The notes under the pieces are model-generated. The model was given only the letters and a program-made list of their open reading frames with translations. It was not told where the DNA came from and did no database searches. Shown here piece by piece: positions 51,829 to 60,848 of a stretch of DNA of 64,000 nt (position 1 is the first letter of the stretch; every line of letters begins with the position of its first letter). Both the position numbers and the translations under genes were made by a program. Source of the DNA: Methylobacillus flagellatus (lineage in GTDB: Bacteria > Pseudomonadota > Gammaproteobacteria > Burkholderiales > Methylophilaceae); assembly GCF_005502435.1 (NCBI RefSeq), contig NZ_SCOU01000003.1:248001-312000 (forward strand), in the 5' to 3' direction.

Positions 51829-52796
51829 CGCGCCGAACGCAGCAGGAACAGCGTGAATGCCGATTCCTGCTCATCCTGCCATTGTTGCTTCAAGTGCCAG
51901 CCGCACGCCTGCGCCATGGCGATGAATGCGGCACTGCGGTATTTGTAGCAGCTCTCGGTGTAGATACTTTCACCCGCATCAAACTTGAAACGCTGTCCTG
52001 CCAGCTGTACCGATTGCTTGCGGGTGCTGACCAGATGCATCTCGATACGGCCTTCACTACGGTTGAAACGCGCTTCATGGCTAAAACTGTGCACATCGAA
52101 ATCAGCGCCTAGCTCGCGGTTGGCCCGTTTCAGCAGGTTCTGGTTGAAGGCCGCGGTGATGCCTGCGGCATCGTTGTAGGCTGCCAGCAGGCGCTTTTCG
52201 TCCTGCGTGGTGTCCACCCCGATCAATAAACAGCCAGACATGCCTGCCAGCGCATGAAACTGCTCCAGCAAGCGTGCAGCCGCTTCTGGGTGGAAATTGC
52301 CTATGGTGGAGCCAGGGAAGAACACCAGGCGTTCGCTATCGATAGGCAGGTCTGCAGTGTTGATGGCGCTGGCGAACCCGGCATCACTGAAATCGCCCAC
52401 CAGCGGGTGTATGGCAAGTGCGGGAAAATCGCGCTGCAACTGTAGGCTGACCTCATGCAGAAAGTCAGCGGAGATGTCCATGGGCACATAGGTTCGTAGT
52501 AGAGGTAAACCTTGTAGCAGGGCGCGTGTTTTCACGCTGGCGCCACTGCCGGGCTCGATCACGCACTGTATGCCGGGCTTGATGCGTGCCAGCGCGGGTA
52601 CCACCTCTGTGAGCAGACGTGTTTCAACGCGTGTCGGGTAGTACTCTGCGGTACGGGTGATGGCTTCAAACAGCAGCGAGCCTGCTTCGTCGTAGAACCA
52701 TTTACAGGGGATGCTTTTCTGCGGCTGTGACAAACCGTACAGCACATCGTGACCAAAATCGTTTGCAGTGTCGATCTGCTCTGCGGGTAGATTCAT
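51825..52796 (-). CDS. egtD: L-histidine N-alpha-trimethyltransferase EgtD
   Basis: A 323-residue SAM enzyme that makes hercynine from histidine, the first step of ergothioneine synthesis. Signature segments are KSIPCKWFYDEAGSLLFEAITRTAEYYPTRVE, CVIEPGSGASVKTRALL (SAM motif), YVPMDIS and LVFFPGSTIGNF, and the substrate loop LLIGVDTTQDEKRLLAAYND. It follows egtB after three bases in one minus-strand transcript. Confidence 0.96.
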   Translation of the reverse strand: MNLPAEQIDTANDFGHDVLYGLSQPQKSIPCKWFYDEAGSLLFEAITRTAEYYPTRVETRLLTEVVPALARIKPGIQCVIEPGSGASVKTRALLQGLPLLRTYVPMDISADFLHEVSLQLQRDFPALAIHPLVGDFSDAGFASAINTADLPIDSERLVFFPGSTIGNFHPEAAARLLEQFHALAGMSGCLLIGVDTTQDEKRLLAAYNDAAGITAAFNQNLLKRANRELGADFDVHSFSHEARFNRSEGRIEMHLVSTRKQSVQLAGQRFKFDAGESIYTESCYKYRSAAFIAMAQACGWHLKQQWQDEQESAFTLFLLRSAR

Positions 52797-52799
52797 CCA

Positions 52800-54029
52800 T
52801 CAGCCTTGTTCTGCCAGCCGCAAGCCGGTGAATTGCCAGCGCTGGTGGGGTGCAAAGAAATTACGGTAACTGGCACGCGCGTGCCCGGCAGGTGTCGCGA
52901 TTGATGAGCCGCGCAGCACGTACTGACCGTTCATGAACTTGCCGTTGTACTCCCCCACCGCACCCGAACGTGTCTGAAAGCCCGGGTAAGCGACATAGGG
53001 GCTGGCCGTCCACTGCCAGACCTGACCAAACAGATCATGCATGGTCGCTTGGTTTGGTCGCGCCAGGTCAGCAAACCTTGCATGCGCTGCATCAGCACTG
53101 CATGAGCGCGCGGCATGCTCCCACTCGGCTTCCGTAGGCAGGCGTTTACCTGCCCAGCGTGCATACGCATCGGCTTCAAAGTAGCTGATGTGGCGCACTG
53201 GGGCAGCCGGGTCTACAGGCTGCAAGCCGTGCATGCCATAAGCGGCGTAGCCACCGTGCTGGTCGCGTTGCCAGTACAGGGGCATTTCCCAGCCCGCCTG
53301 TTGCCGTTGTTTCCAGCCATCTGACAGCCATAACAAAGGCTGTTGGTAAGCGCCCGCTTCCATGAAGGCCAGCCAGTCTGCGTTGCTGACCAGCCTGTTG
53401 GCCAGCTTGAAAGGCGCCAGGTAATGCTTGTGTGCCGGACACTCATTGTCGAAACAGAAGCCCGCCTGATCATGGCCTATCGTGACCAGACCGCCATCGA
53501 ACGGGAGGAAGTGCTGATCGCGGGCAGGCTGAATGATGTTTGTGGCCGGGGGTAAATAAGCAGGTAACAGCGGGTTCTGTGACAGGTTGTAGACGATATC
53601 GGTGACGAATAGCTCCTGATGCTGTTGTTCGTGCTGGATGCCAAGTTCCAGTAATTCCAATGTGTCCTGGTCGAGTGCCGTCTGCATCAAGGTGGCTAGT
53701 GCCTGATCGACCTCGGCGCGGTAATCGAGTATCTCGGCCAGGCTGGGGCGGCTGATCAGGCCACGCCTGCCCTGTGGCTGACGTTGGCCGATAGTGTCGT
53801 AGTAAGAATTGAACAAAAAGCGGAACGGTTCTGCGACCGAGGACTGCAGTCCGCGCGGACGCAGGATGAATTCTTCGAAGAACCAGCTGGTGTGCGCCAG
53901 ATGCCATTTTCCCGGGCTGGCGAAGTCCTCTGCCTGGATCTGCAGGTCGGCTTCACTCAGCGGCTGCGCCAGCGTGACGCTATGCTGGCGACAGGAAATC
54001 AGGCGCTCGTGCAGAAGAGAGGTGGTCAT
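52800..54029 (-). CDS. egtB: Ergothioneine sulfoxide synthase EgtB
   Basis: A 409-residue iron enzyme that joins hercynine to cysteine or gamma-glutamylcysteine with oxygen. DinB-like domain with the iron ligands readable as His46 (LAHTSWFFEEF) and the H-x3-H pair at 133/137 (IQHEQQHQELFVTDI), then an FGE-type domain with RLANRLVSNADWLAFMEAGAY and GKRLPTEAEWEHAAR ending HARASYRNFFAPHQRW. EgtC and EgtE are absent nearby, fitting the direct-cysteine pathway of many Proteobacteria. Confidence 0.95.
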   Translation of the reverse strand: MTTSLLHERLISCRQHSVTLAQPLSEADLQIQAEDFASPGKWHLAHTSWFFEEFILRPRGLQSSVAEPFRFLFNSYYDTIGQRQPQGRRGLISRPSLAEILDYRAEVDQALATLMQTALDQDTLELLELGIQHEQQHQELFVTDIVYNLSQNPLLPAYLPPATNIIQPARDQHFLPFDGGLVTIGHDQAGFCFDNECPAHKHYLAPFKLANRLVSNADWLAFMEAGAYQQPLLWLSDGWKQRQQAGWEMPLYWQRDQHGGYAAYGMHGLQPVDPAAPVRHISYFEADAYARWAGKRLPTEAEWEHAARSCSADAAHARFADLARPNQATMHDLFGQVWQWTASPYVAYPGFQTRSGAVGEYNGKFMNGQYVLRGSSIATPAGHARASYRNFFAPHQRWQFTGLRLAEQG

Positions 54030-54276
54030 GAGTTAGGCTTTTTTTATCGCGACGTTTTTGTTAACTGCGTGTTTATCACGACGCTTGTTTATCGCGGCAC
54101 TGTTGCGGCGACGCTGGTTTGTGGCAATACGTACATCGCTGCGGTCGCATTTCAGGCAAGTTAACACAGCTGCTTGACGTGCAAATAGTGGCACTTGCAC
54201 AAATCAAGCATGTGACTGCTTGAATCGACCTTGAGGTGGACTGACGAAGTGGCCTGATGTTCCCTGCTGAACACAG

Positions 54277-54327
54277 AGAAATCAATAGCCAACAGAAATC
54301 AATAGCCAGGAGAGATCAATAACGTCT
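54277..54327. repeat. 17-bp tandem repeat ending the kpsC-type gene
   Basis: AGAAATCAATAGCCA[A/G][C/G] occurs at 54277-54293 and 54294-54310, and a decayed third copy starts at 54311 and contains the stop codon of the Kdo transferase gene. The rest of the 54030-54276 gap shows short TTTATCGCGACG-like echoes but no gene. Confidence 0.75.
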
Positions 54328-56301
54328 GAGGCGCAACAACCAGCGTAGCTGTTTGCGGACGATGCGACGCTTGCCGGCTTCTTCATTGCGCCAGATCTGC
54401 AGTTCGGTGAGGATGCGTTCCGGTGTGGTGAATTTGCCGGTGATGCGACTGATATAGCGTGGGTAAAGGATCAGGGTGGCGGCAACCAGTTGGTCCAGCG
54501 ACAGTTGGCGGCCACGTCTGGCCATCACCGGCGGCAGGATGTCGTTATCCTGGGTCAGGCCCCAGCCCGCATAGAACGGCTGGCCATAGGTCACCACCGG
54601 GATGCCGCGCATCAGCGCCTCAAAGCCGGTGAGTGAGGTGATGGTGTGTACTTCATCCACCTGATCCAGCAGCACGTGCATGGGGATTTCGGTGATCAGT
54701 TCATCGCACCAGTGCGGTGCCTGGGCCTCGCCTTTGCCGCGGCTGCGTAGCCCGGCGACAACGTCCGGGTGTGGCTTGTAGATGATGTAGGCATCGCGGT
54801 GGCGAAAACGTACGTTCATGAGCAGAGACAGGTTGCTGCGTATGCTGGCACCGCCATACTGGATAGAGGCATCACTCTCCACCTGGCCAGGCACTAGGAT
54901 CAACTTCTTTTGCGTGTCCGGACGTTTCCAGCGCGCCCGCTCCAGGGTGTTGTATTTGGTGATGCCGGTTTTGACGATCTCGCGTCTCAGCGCTTGTGCA
55001 CGTTGCAGCAGGGTGTCATCGAATTCGGTGTTCTTGAGCAGCGATTCCAGTTCCGAAGCCTGGGTCGCGTCGTAGTAGATACCCTGCCGGTCGATGACCC
55101 AGGAACTGGGGCGTGTGAGGTCGGCACCCAGGCCGACCGAGCGCAGAAAGCCATCTTCGATGCGGATGATGTTGCTGGTGGGTAGCTGCTCTGCGCGGCT
55201 GCGGTTGCCCCAGATCACCAGCGGGCTATCCCTGGCGATGCTGTGGGGCGAGCTTACAAAGCGTACCTCGCTGCCTTGCAGGAACGATTTGAGTATGGGC
55301 GCTTTCCAGAATGAGAAATTCATTGCCGTGACCCTGTCCGGCAGCCGCATACGCAGGCGACGTTGCAGGCCCAGCCAGCTGATGATGCGTTCCACCTCGC
55401 AGCGTCGGCCGGATTCCGGATCCACATAGCGTGGATAAGCAACCAGTGCAGCATGCACCAGATTCAATAATTCAACTGGCTGACGGCGTGCCGGTGCGGC
55501 CAGCCGGTCTTCGGTCAACCCCCAGCCTGCGTAAAACGGCATGCCAAAGGTATGCACAGGTTTGCCCCATAACAGGCCTTCGAAACCGATCTGCGAGGTG
55601 ACCACATACAGGGCGGTCGCCCCTGCGATCAGGCTGGCGGGGTGGACATCATCACCCAGTACGGTCAAGCGTGGTGTGTTTGCCAGTTGCTTCAGGTCGA
55701 AATGGCCGCGCTTTCGCCCGCTAGCCACCTCCGGGTGTAACTTGAGTACGATCTGACACTCCGGATTTTCGACCAGTGCGCTGGACAGCATGTGCTGGAA
55801 GGTCGCGGCATCTGCCATGCCGTGCTGGATGGAGGCGTCGCCCAGCGTCTGGTCCACCACCAGCACATACCGGGTTGGCAGTGTTCCGGTGTAGTCGCGG
55901 TTGTGATTGTATTTGGAGACGCGGCTGTCGCGCCATTGTGCGATCAGGCGGCGTGCCCGTTCAGCTGCGCGGGCGTCGAGCGGCTGCGGGATCAGTTCTT
56001 CCAGCAGCGAAGGGTGGTGGGCATCGTAGTAGATCCCGACCGGGTCGGCGATCAGGGATAGCGTGGCATCCTTGCCCGGCAGGTTCACCGAGCGCAGAAA
56101 GCCTTCTTCCAGATACAAATAGGGGATCAGATGCTTTTCAGCGTAATGCTGGGCGCGCAAGGAGGGCGCTTTCAAGCCCCAGCCGGCCACGTGTCCCAAT
56201 CTTCCCGGCGCATGGAACCGGCTGATGAGCATGGTCGGCTCACCCAGCAGGGTCTCCAGATGCGGGATCCGGGATAAAGCTCTGGAAAACAAGCCGATCA
56301 A
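54316..56301 (-). CDS. kpsC: KpsC-type capsular Kdo transferase
   Basis: A 661-residue dual-module beta-Kdo glycosyltransferase that builds the poly-Kdo linker anchoring group 2 type capsules to phosphatidylglycerol. The two modules are visible as paired motifs: YLEEGFLRSVNL with IYYDAHHPSL, and RIEDGFLRSVGL with IYYDATQASE; SQIGFEGLLWGKPVHTFGMPFYAGWGL and SLTGFEALMRGIPVVTYGQPFYAGWGL. No KpsS is seen in the window. With kdsB at 63799 it implies a Kdo-linked surface glycan. Confidence 0.93.
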   Translation of the reverse strand: MIGLFSRALSRIPHLETLLGEPTMLISRFHAPGRLGHVAGWGLKAPSLRAQHYAEKHLIPYLYLEEGFLRSVNLPGKDATLSLIADPVGIYYDAHHPSLLEELIPQPLDARAAERARRLIAQWRDSRVSKYNHNRDYTGTLPTRYVLVVDQTLGDASIQHGMADAATFQHMLSSALVENPECQIVLKLHPEVASGRKRGHFDLKQLANTPRLTVLGDDVHPASLIAGATALYVVTSQIGFEGLLWGKPVHTFGMPFYAGWGLTEDRLAAPARRQPVELLNLVHAALVAYPRYVDPESGRRCEVERIISWLGLQRRLRMRLPDRVTAMNFSFWKAPILKSFLQGSEVRFVSSPHSIARDSPLVIWGNRSRAEQLPTSNIIRIEDGFLRSVGLGADLTRPSSWVIDRQGIYYDATQASELESLLKNTEFDDTLLQRAQALRREIVKTGITKYNTLERARWKRPDTQKKLILVPGQVESDASIQYGGASIRSNLSLLMNVRFRHRDAYIIYKPHPDVVAGLRSRGKGEAQAPHWCDELITEIPMHVLLDQVDEVHTITSLTGFEALMRGIPVVTYGQPFYAGWGLTQDNDILPPVMARRGRQLSLDQLVAATLILYPRYISRITGKFTTPERILTELQIWRNEEAGKRRIVRKQLRWLLRLRRY

Positions 56302-56331
56302 AACGCCCCCTATTTTGCTAAACGGCGGGCT

Positions 56332-57309
56332 TCAGGATGCATCATCAAGGATGCTCAATCCCTCTTGTTGCCATTTGCGTATCAGCCTGGCTTCTTTATG
56401 CCAGTCATGCCGGGTCACGGCATGCTGCTTGCTGTCCGCTCTATGGTAACGCCCGCCCAAGGTCAATCCGGTACCGATGCCTGCAATATGCACGCCTTCC
56501 CAGCTACCTAACAGCTCGCGCAAGAACGCGAGAAAAACAATACCTGCACTTGGTGGTGATTTCAGCTTTGCCACGATGTCACGCCACACCGGTAGTGGCA
56601 CGGTGAGTACCGGTATGTTGTCATGCAGCAATGGCAGTACCGTGTCCCAGTACGACAGCCGGAAGCGCATGTCAGGCCCGGTGATGATGCACCACTTCAC
56701 TTTTTGTGGTGCATAGCCACGAAACCCCGGTGCCATCACCCAGGCGTCATGGTGGGTGCCGATATCGGCATAAGTGTCATCATCGGTCTGGAACAGATTG
56801 AAACGTATCACTGCACCAAACTGGTCGAACTTGTGCCCCATATTCTTGCCGGTCAGGCTGGCCGCATTGCCCACGACGCAGATGCCCGCGGACTGCTGTT
56901 GCTTGACCCAGTTGCGAAACGCTTCACGCCATTGCGCTTGTTGCTGGTGGATCTCGGAGATCAGCGCCATCTTGGCTGACTTCTCCGGCAAGCTGGCTGC
57001 CAGGGGAGGGGTCAGCAAGCCGTTGGCGTTCTGGCTGAAGCAGGCCGGCATGATCAGCTCCGGGGTGCGCTCCAGCAAGAAGCTCAGTGCCAGGTAGTAG
57101 TCATAGTCGTTGAGGTTGCCCAATCCCTTCTGCAACAACTGTGCCAAGCGCTTGGTGAGCAGCATGCCCATGTCGCGACGGAATTCCACATAGCGGATCA
57201 AGGCAGGTGTAGAGCGTAGATGTTGCCAGGCGAACAGGTAGCATTTGAGGGAGCGGCGGGTGTAATAGCCCTTTTTGCGCAGTTTGACGGCAAAGTAAAG
57301 GGCCATCAT
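56332..57309 (-). CDS. GT29 sialyltransferase-fold protein
   Basis: About 325 residues (start 57309 or 57306; the upstream frame overlaps the neighbouring gene). Motifs match GT29: the L-motif region ICVVGNAASLTGKNMGHKFDQFGAVIRFN, and the S-motif-like SAGIVFLAFLRELLG..VHIAGIGTGLTLGGRYHR. In animals GT29 transfers sialic acid; bacterial relatives act on other CMP-ulosonic acids. The N-terminal 150 residues are helical and unrecognised. It lies between kpsC and a GT-B enzyme on the same strand. Confidence 0.75.
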   Translation of the reverse strand: MMALYFAVKLRKKGYYTRRSLKCYLFAWQHLRSTPALIRYVEFRRDMGMLLTKRLAQLLQKGLGNLNDYDYYLALSFLLERTPELIMPACFSQNANGLLTPPLAASLPEKSAKMALISEIHQQQAQWREAFRNWVKQQQSAGICVVGNAASLTGKNMGHKFDQFGAVIRFNLFQTDDDTYADIGTHHDAWVMAPGFRGYAPQKVKWCIITGPDMRFRLSYWDTVLPLLHDNIPVLTVPLPVWRDIVAKLKSPPSAGIVFLAFLRELLGSWEGVHIAGIGTGLTLGGRYHRADSKQHAVTRHDWHKEARLIRKWQQEGLSILDDAS

Positions 57310-57325
57310 CCCGATGGTGTAGTTC

Positions 57326-58390
57326 TTAAGCTCCAAGGCGCGTCTGGGCCACGTAGCCCAGCCATTGTGCGGATAGGCTGACCACATTCCCTTTTTCCAA
57401 CACGCGCGCGCGTAATTGATGCACGCAATCGCCATAGAATGCTTCATCCTCGTAAAGATTGACCAAGTGGTCGAACCAAGCTTGTTCATTGTCTGCGATC
57501 AGCGCGCCTGCATCAATGAAGCGTTCCGCATCCGGGAATCGCGAGCAGATGGTCGGGATGTTCCAGAAGCCGGTTTCCAGTACTTTAAGGGCCGATTTGC
57601 AGCGCGTAAAGGGGGTGGCTTCCAGAGGTGCCAGATTCACATCGGCGCTGCGTACATACTCGTGGAACCTGTCGAACGGCACTTTTTCGCGCCGCACGAT
57701 CTGGTGTGGCTGGGCACGTAACTGAAAACTCAGCGGCCCGGTGACCACTAGCCTTGACTGCGGGTGACTGGCCAGGAAGCGTTCCAGTGCCGGCGCTACA
57801 CTGGCAAAGTCACGGTCATGGCTGGGCGTACCTGGATTGTAAGAGATTGTCCACTCCCCTGCCGTTGCGTTGCGCTTAGCCCAGTCCTTGTGTAAAAGGG
57901 CCTTGCCTTCCCAATCATGGTAAACGCCATTGGCGATCACGCCCACATTGGCATCTGTCATAAGTCGCTGGAGGTGTGCGGCGAGTGGTGTGGTGGATAC
58001 TGTGAACGCCTCGAAATAAGGCAGGGCGTGGAAATGCTGTTTGAACAAATGACGGGTTGCCGCGATACTCACCATGCCATTCAGCACACCCGGGCTGTAA
58101 TCAACCAAGTCAGGATCCATGATCAGGTCGTCGAAATCGGCGATCAGTATGGACTTGCTACGGCGCAGTTTCCCCATCAGCAATTTGAAGCGCAGTGTGG
58201 CACGTGGGCGGTGAAATACGATCACATCGAAGTCGCGGAACCAAGGGAACTGGCTGATATGACAGACCAGAACATCGTTGCCATGGTGTCTCAAGCCAGC
58301 GGCGAGATTGACGCAGCGATAGATGAACGAAGGGTCATCCTTGAACTTGGTGGCGTTCTTGTTGCAGGCTACCAACGCGATTCTTTTCAT
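57326..58390 (-). CDS. Glycosyltransferase, GT-B group-1 like
   Basis: A 354-residue cytosolic enzyme (ATG 58390, MKRIALVACNKNATKFKDDP). The C-terminal half has the GT-B layout: ISYNPGTPSHDRDFASVAPALERFL, LVVTGPLSF and VNLAPLEATPFTRCKSALKVLETGFWNIPTICSRFPD, with the group-1 E-x7-E-like pair degenerate. N-terminal DVIVFHRPRATLRFK is also family-like. Donor and acceptor unknown; position in the capsule cluster suggests a chain-building step. Its last bases overlap the GT29 frame. Confidence 0.8.
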   Translation of the reverse strand: MKRIALVACNKNATKFKDDPSFIYRCVNLAAGLRHHGNDVLVCHISQFPWFRDFDVIVFHRPRATLRFKLLMGKLRRSKSILIADFDDLIMDPDLVDYSPGVLNGMVSIAATRHLFKQHFHALPYFEAFTVSTTPLAAHLQRLMTDANVGVIANGVYHDWEGKALLHKDWAKRNATAGEWTISYNPGTPSHDRDFASVAPALERFLASHPQSRLVVTGPLSFQLRAQPHQIVRREKVPFDRFHEYVRSADVNLAPLEATPFTRCKSALKVLETGFWNIPTICSRFPDAERFIDAGALIADNEQAWFDHLVNLYEDEAFYGDCVHQLRARVLEKGNVVSLSAQWLGYVAQTRLGA

Positions 58391-59186
58391 GGGCACATGA
58401 CCCTATGGAATGGCATTCTGAATCGCAAGCGAATGAATTGAAGAGTAATGATATGCAGTCTACTTAAACGTTTTTATACCGCGTGCCAAGCGCTCATGAG
58501 CCCGTGTTTGTCCACAAGCTCAAACAGAATCGCCTGATTGATGCTGTAACCACAGCGGTCCTTATTTGTCTTTTTACCAGATAATCACGCTTCGTTAAAA
58601 CAACTTGTCATGCAAAGTATGTCGCTAGGCCTGCATTTGCCGCCAGATTGTGGGGCGATATGGCTTGAAAAATCGCACCCTGTGCCTGCTGGTGGTAGGA
58701 TGCTGTTACGACTTTAATGGAGTCTGTTGTAGTCATGCAAGGATGGTGTGGAAATTGCATACGCATGGCTGCCCTCAATAGGGGATTTTATGCAGATATC
58801 TGGCTTTAATATTGCAGCGCATGGTGTGGCACCAATCCTGGGCAGGTTCCAGAAATGACAACCTACGTTACACTCAGTAAAAAATCCAAATCGATTCAAA
58901 CGATTGTTATTCAGTATGACCATATAGTTCTGATTGCAATAAATGGCGATGATGGCTTGAGGTCAAGCCATCATCGCCATTTGTGTCCCGGGTTGCTGTG
59001 CCAATAGAATGCCGTAATCGATGGCATGCCTCATGTTGGTGCGCTGGAGTTGAAGATGGCGTTTCAAGGTGGCGTTGTAAATTGGGAGTCTGCGTTGAAC
59101 AGTAGGCAGAATGTAATGCGGATGCGCTACATTCATTAAAAACTGATGATGAAGTCTAACGGACGAAAATTCTAACGGAAAAATAG
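58391..59186. other. 796-bp gene-free divergent region
   Basis: Lies between the minus-strand capsule genes and the plus-strand ones, so it must contain both promoters. It is more AT-rich than the window in general. No credible protein was seen; a minus-strand frame at 58714-58923 has no family-like features. The main structure is a 42-bp palindrome near 58941. No ops/JUMPstart element was recognised. Confidence 0.6.
58941..58982. repeat. Perfect 20-bp inverted repeat
   Basis: Twenty bases, AAATGGCGATGATGGCTTGA, are followed by GG and their exact complement. The stem is longer and more perfect than typical terminators here, with only short A and T ends (AAT.., ..TTTGTG). It could be a bidirectional terminator, a protein-binding site or part of a small RNA. 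Confidence 0.85.
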
Positions 59187-60845
59187 ATGGCGAAGACCAA
59201 AGCAGAGTTTCATATTGATTATGTGTTGGCGGATAGGGATGACCTAGTCGTCACCGGCTGGTACAAAGGGGATGCGACACTGGAGTTGCTGCATGGTGAG
59301 CAAGTTGTTCCCTATCAGATACTGCTGGTTGAGCGGCCGGATGTCGGCAGTTATTTTGGGATCCGTGTCACTGAATGTTCTGGTTTCATACTTTATGTGC
59401 AGGGCTACAACGCTTCTGTATCGGATACGGTGCTTCATCTGAAAGACGAATCCGGTCATTCAGTTCGTGCTGTTCCGCTGGAGGTGAGCCCGGATCAAGC
59501 GCCTGGCATTGAGATCGTCGATCAGTACAAACTGGGCAAACAGCTCCCGGAGACCTTGTTCGAAGAAAAGCTGATCGTTGGCGATCGCAAGTACTTGCTT
59601 CAGGAGGGGCGTGAAAACGCCAGTGCCAGCGGCTATGTTGAGGTGCTCAAGGAAGTGCAGGAAAGCGGTGACCTGCTGATTATCGGCTGGGCAGCCGGTA
59701 AATTGCCGGATGCACTGGCGCTGAAGTCTGGTAGCCACGCGGTGATGCTCAGTAATTGTTTCAAATATGTCCGCAAGGATATTGAAGATGCGTTTGCCAC
59801 CGCATTCGGACAAGGTTCCAAAAATGCCGGTTTTATCGTCGTGGTTCCGGCCGCTGCCGCTCCTCATGAAAAGGCCGGCATCTATCTGATCGATGACGAA
59901 ACCAACTCTGCCCGCCTGGTGGAAGAATCGAGCAATATCGAGCGTGGCGTGCCTTACGCCGATATTCAAACCTTCATGAACGGGATCTACACGCCGCAGC
60001 ACACCATGGTGGAGCGCGTGCTGGCAGTGGACGGTCCCTTATCGCACCATGCCAGACGCTCGGAGCGACACAATCAGTTTCTGATGATGGAAGATTATTC
60101 CATACGCGTGCGTCAGACCAAATCGATGCTGAACCTCGCCCTGATCGTCTCGGGTGATTACGAAGGTGATCTGCTCAACTCCATCATCTCCATGTGTACG
60201 CTGGGGCAGACCACCCAGCAGATCAGTCTTAACATCTTCATACAGGGCCAGGAGCAGGAGATCGGCCGCATGCAGGCCATTGCGGAGCGCATGCATAATC
60301 TGTTCGGCTGTGCCACGCGCGTCTTTTCCGGTTGTAATAACCTGATGCTGGGCAACATCCGGCATTCCTTCAGCCGCAATACCAGTGCCAATTTCCTGGT
60401 GGTGGACGCGCGCTCAGGGCTGGAATTGTGTGGCCTCAAGACCATAGATCTGCACAATATCGAGTCTGGCAAGATCAACTTCTTCCGTGCGCGTGACGTG
60501 CATGGCACCTCGGAAAGCATAGGCTTGACCGAGCTTGGCAAATACCGGCCTGAGTCCGAGTTGTCCGGCATAAAATCCAAGTTCAGCAGTGCGCGCTACG
60601 GTGCGTTCGCCTGCAATGCAGAGACGTTCAAACAGTTGACCAACCTTGCACCTACCGTGCCCATGGACGAGATCGATTATCTGTATCTGGTGTTGCATAT
60701 CCACAGAAAGCTGAACGAAACCTTTGAGGTCGAGGTGTATGCGGGCGGCCTGCCGTTTGCCAAGAACAAGAACAAGGTACTCAATTATCATGAGAGCCTG
60801 CACAAGGAAATCCAGATGTACGAACTAGCGAATGTGGGCGCCTAA
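59187..60845 (+). CDS. Unknown 552-residue protein of the capsule locus
   Basis: No family recognised. No signal peptide or membrane helix. The first 270 residues look beta-rich, with two similar stretches (DYVLADRDDLVVTGWYKGDATLELL and EVLKEVQESGDLLIIGWAAGKLPDALALKSG) that may be a repeated domain. After residue 310, LNLALIVSGDYEGDLLNSIISMCTLGQ and SANFLVVDARSGLELCGLKT recall a glycosyltransferase A fold, with D-A-R at the DxD position, but this is weak. It starts the plus-strand capsule genes and is four bases from the next gene, so a glycan-related role is inferred. Confidence 0.75.
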   Translation: MAKTKAEFHIDYVLADRDDLVVTGWYKGDATLELLHGEQVVPYQILLVERPDVGSYFGIRVTECSGFILYVQGYNASVSDTVLHLKDESGHSVRAVPLEVSPDQAPGIEIVDQYKLGKQLPETLFEEKLIVGDRKYLLQEGRENASASGYVEVLKEVQESGDLLIIGWAAGKLPDALALKSGSHAVMLSNCFKYVRKDIEDAFATAFGQGSKNAGFIVVVPAAAAPHEKAGIYLIDDETNSARLVEESSNIERGVPYADIQTFMNGIYTPQHTMVERVLAVDGPLSHHARRSERHNQFLMMEDYSIRVRQTKSMLNLALIVSGDYEGDLLNSIISMCTLGQTTQQISLNIFIQGQEQEIGRMQAIAERMHNLFGCATRVFSGCNNLMLGNIRHSFSRNTSANFLVVDARSGLELCGLKTIDLHNIESGKINFFRARDVHGTSESIGLTELGKYRPESELSGIKSKFSSARYGAFACNAETFKQLTNLAPTVPMDEIDYLYLVLHIHRKLNETFEVEVYAGGLPFAKNKNKVLNYHESLHKEIQMYELANVGA

Positions 60846-60848
60846 ACC

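Noticed and set aside
58714-58923. 69-residue minus-strand frame in the capsule intergenic region
   Set aside because: No ribosome site, no family resemblance and coding statistics unlike nearby genes; better left as non-coding.
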